Assembly: GCA_009763385.1 (NCBI GenBank)
Contig: CM019826.1
Coordinates: forward strand, 94,782,848 to 94,846,847
Direction of reading: 5' to 3'
From: Coix lacryma-jobi var. lacryma-jobi
Lineage: Eukaryota > Streptophyta > Magnoliopsida > Poales > Poaceae
Length of the DNA stretch: 64,000 nucleotides
Under the pieces are notes generated by a model, which did no database searches, was not told where the DNA came from, and saw only the letters and a program-made list of their open reading frames with translations. Position 1 is the stretch's first letter, and each line of letters starts with the position of its first letter. Made by a program: the position numbers and the translations under genes. This document shows, piece by piece, positions 57,827 through 64,000 of this stretch.

Positions 57827-58366
57827 ATGCCCCGTACCAAGCAAACAGCACGTAAGTGCACTGGACCACGTGGTGTTCCTCGGCATGCTCTCGCCCTGAG
57901 GCAAGCCGACCTTGCCGAAAGCGAAGGGAGTAACCAACCCCTGGTTACTTACGAAGAAGGCGAAGGCAGCATTAGCGCCACTTCACGGCTACAGGCAGAA
58001 GTAGACCGCCTATACATGGAATTAGCTAGAGCAAATGGAGAAAGAATGAGGGGTAACCGAGAAAGAGAAGAGCTTAATGAACAATTGCAATATCACCACA
58101 AGAAACACCAAGTATATGAATGTAAGTGGAGACAGGCAGTAGATCAGAGAAACCGGGCACGATGTCGGGTGGATACCATAAGGGAGAACCAAACCCTCAT
58201 GGCAAATCACCATGTGGAGTTACACAGGCAGTTGGAGGAACTAACTGCACGGTTGCATTCCGAACCTGCTATGCCAACCTCTACTAAGGAAGAAACCGAA
58301 GAGGAAGAGGAGGATGAAGAGTTAGAACCCGAGGAGTATGAGGTCTCATCCGAAGCAGAATCCTAG
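57827..58366 (+). CDS. T1 ORF0: histone H3 tail-like N terminus plus coiled coil
   Basis: An intact ORF of 179 codons between the leader and gag, in a different frame from gag and 208 bp upstream of it. After the initiator Met the protein begins PRTKQTARKCTG. Against the histone H3 tail (ARTKQTARKSTG) 10 of 12 residues are identical, including Lys4, Ala7, Arg8 and Lys9; Ala1 is Pro and Ser10 is Cys. With one inserted residue the similarity runs on to a PRHALA segment aligned with H3 PRKQLA. Residues of about 50-145 are rich in charged heptad-like sequence (EVDRLYMELARANGERM, HVELHRQLEELTARL) and probably form a coiled coil. The last 25 residues are mostly Glu and Asp. There is no histone fold. 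The resemblance is a direct observation; a role in binding H3-tail readers or methyltransferases is inference. Confidence 0.8.
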   Translation: MPRTKQTARKCTGPRGVPRHALALRQADLAESEGSNQPLVTYEEGEGSISATSRLQAEVDRLYMELARANGERMRGNREREELNEQLQYHHKKHQVYECKWRQAVDQRNRARCRVDTIRENQTLMANHHVELHRQLEELTARLHSEPAMPTSTKEETEEEEEDEELEPEEYEVSSEAES

Positions 58367-58574
58367 ATCTAGAGGTGGAATAATATGTAGATATATCATA
58401 ATGAATCATTCTGACTTTGTAACATAGTTAGTCAGAAAAACCTCTAGCCTGGGGATATATGTAATATTTTCAGTAATCCTTCTGTCTCAGAGTGGCTTGT
58501 TTGATAAATAAAATGGGCTTGATATGTTTTATATGTGAGATGATATGTTAATCAAGAATAGTTGTGTTAAACAG

Positions 58575-59423
58575 ATGCCTGTCAATACTCGTGGAGCTAG
58601 TTCTTCTCGTGGCAGAGATGATATACCTAACCCACCGCCAGTTCCACCATCCTTAGCCGATGCTATTGCGGCATTGGTTAATGCCACAACTCTCCTAGCT
58701 CAGAATCAGAATGCCGGATAGCGTGGTCATGGCCGATTCAATAGGGATGAAACAACTTATGTGGATTTCACAGATACACGTCCTCCAATCTTTACAAAGG
58801 CTGATGAACCATTGGAAGCAGATGATTGGCTCCGTACTATGGAGCAGAAGTTTAGTCTTATCAATTGTACGGAAACCCAGAAGCCAGTATTCGCAGCACA
58901 ACAGCTTCGGGGAGCTGCCGGTGTATGGTGGGCAAATCTCTTGGCTGTACAACCAGCCGGTCATCGTATAACTTGGGTTGAATTTAAAGAGGCTTTCGGG
59001 GCGCATTACATTCCGGATGGTATTATGCAAATGAAACTTGAAGAGTTTCTGGCATTACGTCAGGGGGATGAACCGGTGATGCAGTATGTCGGGAAATTTA
59101 ATCATTTATCTCAATATGCTTTTGATCAAGTTAATACTGATGCAAAGAAAAAGGCCTGTTTTATGAGGGGTCTGAATACAAAGTTACAATCTATGATGAC
59201 AACGTGTGGTAATATATCATATCATGAAGCAGTAAATATTGCTATAGCCAGTGAAGAGAAGAATCGTAAACATAAAGAGGCCAAGAAGAAGAGGGAAAAT
59301 GTATCAAGATCTGGACCATCAGGCGGTAGTAAGAAACGTCAAAGGCTGATATACCATCCTATCCAGCAGTTTCGCACACCATACCGTCCGCCTTATCGTC
59401 CCCCTCAACAGCAAAATTTTTAG
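58575..59423 (+). pseudogene. gag: T1 gag, interrupted
   Basis: It begins MPVNTRGASSSRG at 58575. TAG at 58719-58721 interrupts codon 49; the frame continues at once into the capsid-like Retrotrans_gag domain (TKADEPLEADDWLRTME, VWWANLL, RITWVEFKEAF, LRQGDEPVMQYVGKF). A second TAG at 59421-59423 falls just before the knuckle. Upstream and downstream parts lie in one frame with pol. The capsid region could in principle be made from an internal Met (58761), but not the whole polyprotein. Confidence 0.9.
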
Positions 59424-62400
59424 GGTTCTTTTGTAAGGCCGGCAATGCCTTACAATATTCAACGTCAGTCAAATGTTCCAGCTATTCGTCCACAGGTACC
59501 TCAAGTTACCAAGTATCCATGCTTTAATTGTGGGAAAGCTGGGCATTTTTCTCAAGATTGTCCATACCCAAGGCAGAACATTCCAAATGTAAATGTACCA
59601 AGAGCAACCGGCAATCAGCAAGCAAGCCAAAACAAGGGGAATACCCAGAATACTCAAAAGGGTAAAGGTGTCCAGAAAATAGGAAAAGTATTTCATACTC
59701 AAATAGAAGCTATTCCTGATGGCGAGCCGGTTATGCTTGGTATATTCCCTATTGCTCAACACCCAGCAGTTACACTTTTTGATTCAGTTGCATCTCATAC
59801 ATTCATGAATAGAGCATTTGCGGAAAAGCATAACATACCTATTGGTGAAACCCAAGATAGCTTCTGTATACAGTCACCTGGGGGTAGACTTTGTACTAAG
59901 GAAATGGTACGACAGGTACCAATAGATCTGGGAGGCTATATATTTCCAACCTCCATGATAGTTTTAAAAGGTCCCAGTATAGATGTAATCTTGGGTATGA
60001 ATTGGTTGATCCAAAGAGGTGCAGTGATTGACACCTTAAATAGGACCATCAAGCTCAATCTACCTGATAACAAGTCTCAACTTCTTATCCATCTTCCTTC
60101 TGTTCAGAAAGCAGTTGAGAAAGTTTATGCTACCTCTATCAAGGAAATCCAAGACATCCCCATAGTATGTGAATTTCCTGATGTGTTCCCGGAGGATTTA
60201 CCTGGACTACCACCCGATCGAGATGTGGAGTTTGAAATAAAACTCAAACCAGGGACAACACCTATAGCCAGAAGAGCTTACAGGATGCCACCAAAAGAAT
60301 TAGCAGAATTGAAAACTCAGTTACAAGGGTTGCTAGATAAAGGTTTCATCCGACCCAGTTCGTCACCTTGGGGTTGTCCTGCAATCTTTGTAAAGAAGAA
60401 ATACCATACTTTAAGGCTGTGTGTGGATTACCGTCCCTTGAATGAAGTGACAATCAAGAACAAATATCCTTTGCCCCGTATTGACCTTCTGTTTGATCAA
60501 CTTACTGGTGCAAAGGTATTCTCAAAGATAGATTTGAGGTCAGGATATCATCAAATCAAGATCAAGCCAGAGGATGTTCCAAAAACAGCCTTCACAACCA
60601 GATATGGGTTATATGAATATTTAGTCATGTCATTTGGGTTAACAAATGCTCCAGCGTACTTTATGTATTTGATGAATTCAGTGTTTATGCCAGAACTTGA
60701 TAAATTTGTGGTGGTGTTTATTGATGATATTCTCATCTATTCTAAAACAAAAGAAGAACATGCAGAACATCTCAGAACAGTATTGACTCATCTAAGAGAA
60801 CATCAATTATATGCCAAATTTAGCAAATGTGAGTTCTGGATAAATGAAGTTCAATTCTTAGGTCATGTTTTGTCAGCTGAAGGAATTGCAGTGGATCCGA
60901 GTAAAGTTCAAGAAGTGCTAGACTGGAAGTCTCCAGTATCAGTGCATCAAGTTCGGAGTTTCTTAGGATTGGCAGGGTATTATCAAAGATTTATCCCTGA
61001 CTTCTCCAAGATCTCCAAATCTATGACAACCTTACTAAAGAATGATACCAAGTTTGTATGGTCGTCAGAATGTGAAAAAGCTTTCAAGACTCTGAAAAAG
61101 TTGTTAACAACGGCACCAGTATTAGCTCAGCCAGATATTGAAAAGTCCTTTGATGTCTTTTGTGATGCTTCAGGCAAAGGAATTGGGTGTGTATTGATGC
61201 AGGAAGGCAGAGTCATTGCTTATGCTTCACGACAGCTGAAACGACATGAAGAGCATTATCCAACGCATGATTTAGAATTGGCAGCTGTGGTTCATGCTTT
61301 AAAGATCTGGCGACATTATTTATTGGGAAATACATGTCATATATACACTGATCATAAAAGTTTGAAGTATATCTTCACACAGTCTGAGTTAAATATGCGA
61401 CAGCGAAGATGGCTAGAATTGATAAAAGATTGTGATCTTGAAGTGCACTACCACCCAGGAAAAGCCAACGTGGTGGCGAATGCACTTAGTCGGAAGATTC
61501 ATTGTAATTGTTTGGAAATGAAGCCAATTCATCTTACCTTGAGTCATGAATTTGAAAGACTAAACCTTGAAATGATTCCCCAAGGAAGTCTTGCAAGTAT
61601 AACAGTTCAATCATCCCTAAAAGATCAAATCATTGCAGCCCAACAGGAAAACAAGGGTATTATTCGTCTGAAAGAAAAGGTTCTCTCAGAGCAAAACTCT
61701 AATTTCACAATAGATGCAGCCGGAGTAATATGGTTCAGGAATCGGTTAGTAGTTCCAAAAGTACCTGAACTTAGAAAGCAGATACTTGATGAAGCACATG
61801 CCGCAAAATTCTCAATACATCCCGGCAGTAATAAGATGTATCACGATTTAAAACAGAAATTCTGGTGGACTAAGATGAAACTAGAGATTGCTAGCTATGT
61901 AGCAAGATGCGATACTTGTCAAAAAGTAAAAGCAGTTCATCTTAGGTCTGCAGGAGAGTTACAACCGTTATCAATTCCAGCTTGGAAATGGGATGATATT
62001 AGTATGGATTTCATAGTAGGTCTACCCAAAACTTCAAAAGGATTTGATTCCATATGGGTCATTATTGATCGTCTAACTAAGTCAGCTCATTTCTTACCTG
62101 TCAAGACAACATATCATGCATCCAGTTATGCCAAGATGTACTTTGATTGAATTGTAAGTTTGCATGGTATACCCAAGACTATCATATCAGATAGAGAAAC
62201 ACAGTTTGTCAATGTTTTCTGGAGGCATTTACATGAATCTTTGGGTACCAAGCTTTTGCACAGTACCGCTTATCATCCACAAACCGGAGGGCAAACTGAA
62301 AGAGTTAATCAGGTTCTAGAAGATATGTTGAGATCCTGTGTACTCACTTATTCAGAAAAATGGGATGAATGTTTGCCTCTAGCAGAATTTTCGTATAACA

Positions 62401-63050
62401 ATAGTTATCAGGAAAGTATCAAAATGGCACCTTTTGAAGCCCTATATGGTAGGAGATGCAGAACACCTTTGAACTGGTCTAAACCAGGAGAGCATAGTCT
62501 CTTTGGAGTTGACCTAGTCAAAGAAGCTAAAGAAAGAGTCAGATTGATTCAAGAAAATATGAAAATAGCACAATCTAGACAAAAAAGTTATGCTGATAAG
62601 AGACGCCGATCTCTCACTTTTGAAATTGGTAATTATGTTTACCTCAAAGTATCGCCAATAAAAGGAGTAACTCGATTTGGAGTCAAGGGAAAATTAGCAC
62701 CTCGGTATATAGGCCCCTATCAGATCAGGAAAAGATGTGGGAAAGTGGCATATCAACTAGAATTATCGCCACAGTTATCACTAGTCCATAACGTGTTTCA
62801 TGTTTCACAATTGAAGAAGTGTCTCCAAGTACCAGATCATATCCTTCATGTGGAGGAAATTGAATTAAAACCTGATTTGACATATTCAGAATATCCTATC
62901 AAGGTTCTTGATCAGAAAGATCGAGTCACTCGCAAAAGAACAGTGAAGTTCTATAAGGTGCAATGGAATCATCATACGGAAGAAGAAGCCACCTGGGAGT
63001 CAGAAGAGTTTCTCTTAGAGAGCTTCCCTGAGTTTCTTTCCTCTATATAA
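59424..63050 (+). pseudogene. pol: T1 pol: knuckle, protease, RT, RNase H, integrase, chromodomain
   Basis: Same frame as gag. CCHC knuckle CFNCGKAGHFSQDC at 59520-59561. Protease at 59781 reads FDSVASH, where the family has D-S/T-G, so the catalytic loop Gly is Val. Reverse transcriptase with KIDLRSGYHQI and FIDD at 60717-60728. RNase H with FCDASGKG and YTDHKSL, but VVANALSRK at 61479 has Asn for the usual conserved Asp. Integrase with the H-H-C-C finger (CDTCQK), first Asp in MDFIVGLP, then TGA at 62148-62150, second Asp in ISDRETQF, Glu in TERVNQVLED, and the GPY/F region (RYIGPYQI). The chromodomain (about 62884-63045) closes the protein. Three independent kinds of damage make this copy inactive on its own. 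Confidence 0.93.
62884..63045 (+). other. T1 integrase chromodomain
   Basis: Reads EYPIKVLDQKDRV, KFYKVQWN and EATWESEEFL. Compared with HP1, two cage aromatics are kept (Tyr of EYPIKVLD, Trp of VQWN) and the third position is His. Such domains are known to steer chromovirus integration to methylated H3 chromatin in some lineages. Confidence 0.85.
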
Positions 63051-63152
63051 GCAGTATGATCTGTTTTATGAAGATCAGTTCCCTGCTCTATGTAAAGGTC
63101 AGTAATGGGAGTGCCTGACACTTTTCCTTTTCCATTACTTAGCCTACAGTTT

Positions 63153-63189
63153 AAATCTCGGGACGAGATTTCTTTTAGGGGGAAAGAGC
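63153..63189 (+). other. T1 PPT stem-loop and polypurine tract
   Basis: Perfect stem AAATCTCG/CGAGATTT with loop GGA at 63153-63171, then the polypurine tract AGGGGGAAAGAGC at 63177-63189 directly before the LTR. Confidence 0.85.
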
Positions 63190-64000
63190 TGTAACACTCT
63201 GGTGTTAAGCAAACTAAAACTTGTCATGTCATCATGTGCATCAGCATTTCATTTGAATGATAACCTGGATATTCATTCACTAAAACAAGTTTATTATTTT
63301 ATGCTTGTGCTTAGTTGATAAAAGAGTGCTTAAGTTAAACCTTAGTTTATGCTTTCTTATTTGGTAATTAGTGCTTTTGTGTGTTTATGGGGTATTATGG
63401 TAATTTCTTTTATAATAGTGAAGTTTTGGACCAAACTTTGGTTTTATGTCTCAAAGGTGTATTTGAGTCAGGATTCAAGTAATCTTTGAGGTATAAATTA
63501 GATTTTGGTTAGAATTCTACAAATAGTGTAATTAATTCAAAAACCTTATTTTATTCCCTTTTCTATAAATCAAAATTTAGAAAGAATTTGGGTATGCTTT
63601 AAAAAGCAAAGTTGCCCTATTTCTGATAAGGAACAACTTTGGTGTTTAAAGTTTTTCAAGTGTTCTTGTGAAATCAAAAGTATATGTAAAAGTTCCCTTT
63701 TGCCCTTTTGTCCTCTTTTGTATTTCAAATCCTAATTCAAAATCTGAGCATATTTTGGGTATCTTGCAAAAATGAAAGATGTTCAGTAGTGAATTCTGAG
63801 CATTTGATATTTTGGCATATTTTCAGCTTATATTCAAAAATCCAAAGTAATTTCAAATTTTGGTAAGGGTAGTTTTGGGAAAGGGGGGGGATAAGTTCTT
63901 GCTCCTGTTCATGGCGGCAGCAAGGCCGATCTTTTGATCGCCTGCTCTCGCGCGTGGACGGCGACTTCTCCCGAAGGAACGCGCGACCGAGTTCGTGGCC
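63190..64000 (+). repeat. T1 3' LTR, first 811 bp
   Basis: TGTAACACTCTGG onward, matching 53411-54221 with about five substitutions. It continues past the window edge. Confidence 0.93.

Larger units (their letters stand above)
53411..64000 (+). mobile_element. T1: Tekay/Del-type Ty3/gypsy chromovirus inserted in the G3 LTR
   Basis: 5' LTR 53411-57344 (3934 bp), primer site, a 179-codon ORF, gag, pol ending in a chromodomain, polypurine tract 63177-63189, 3' LTR from 63190 running out of the window. Over the 811 bp that can be compared, the two LTRs differ at about five positions, so the insertion is young. The left target copy would be CTCCT (53406-53410); the right copy is not visible. Confidence 0.93.

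Noticed and set aside
57852..57857. GTAAGT splice-donor-like hexamer inside ORF0
   Set aside because: It is formed by the Arg8-Lys9-Cys10 codons of the H3-like tail, and I see no convincing partner acceptor that would keep gag in frame. Splicing here cannot be excluded without transcripts.

Overview
The window looks like intergenic DNA from a large grass (Poaceae) genome. It is built almost entirely of nested LTR retrotransposons, and I see no host gene, rRNA or tRNA. The elements belong to three groups common in grasses: SIRE-like Ty1/copia (C1 to C5), Athila-like Ty3/gypsy that keep only gag and protease (H, G1, G2, G3), and Tekay/Del-type Ty3/gypsy chromoviruses with very long LTRs (T0, T1). 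The group names come from protein motifs, primer sites and LTR layout, not from a database search. The names H, G, C and T are labels used only in this report.

Layout. 1-3513 is the right-hand part of a Tekay-like LTR (T0). 3514-3832 is a short unassigned spacer. From 3833 onward everything lies inside one old minus-strand Athila-like element, H. Its 3' LTR is 3833-7901 and contains a truncated copia copy, C3 (3935-6437). Its internal DNA is 7902-8394 and 31306-35520. Its 5' LTR begins at 35521 and is broken at 35601. Inside H lies G2 (8395-31305, target duplication atctt/atctc). Inside the 3' LTR of G2 lies C1 (9162-25155), and inside the 5' LTR of C1 lies G1 (17905-24078), whose right end was lost in a deletion. 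The 5' LTR of H carries C2 (from 35601). The C2 gag is broken by G3 (from 38161), which itself carries C4 in its 5' LTR (39997-45889), a solo copia LTR C5 in its gag (46830-48895) and T1 in its 3' LTR (53411 to beyond the window). The sums of the split LTR pieces match intact copies: 767+1159 bp for the G2 3' LTR against 1922 bp for its 5' LTR.

Coding content. T1 carries a complete but broken gag-pol with three in-frame stops, an altered protease motif and an altered RNase H residue. C1 carries a full-length broken copia gag-pol. C2 and C4 carry fragments. G1, G3 and H carry broken gag-protease genes. The only long intact frames are the gag-deleted gag-protease ORF of G2 and a 179-codon ORF upstream of gag in T1. 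That T1 ORF begins with a near copy of the histone H3 tail (PRTKQTARKCTG), in an element whose integrase ends in a chromodomain. I consider this the most striking object in the window.

Other signals not explained by coding: covarying hairpin arrays and eightfold palindromes in every full-length copia LTR, a covarying stem-loop beside the polypurine tract in both gypsy groups, a spliced small reading frame that appears conserved inside the Tekay LTRs, a tandem protease in H, and a repair footprint that seems to have copied part of C2 from one LTR of H into the other.
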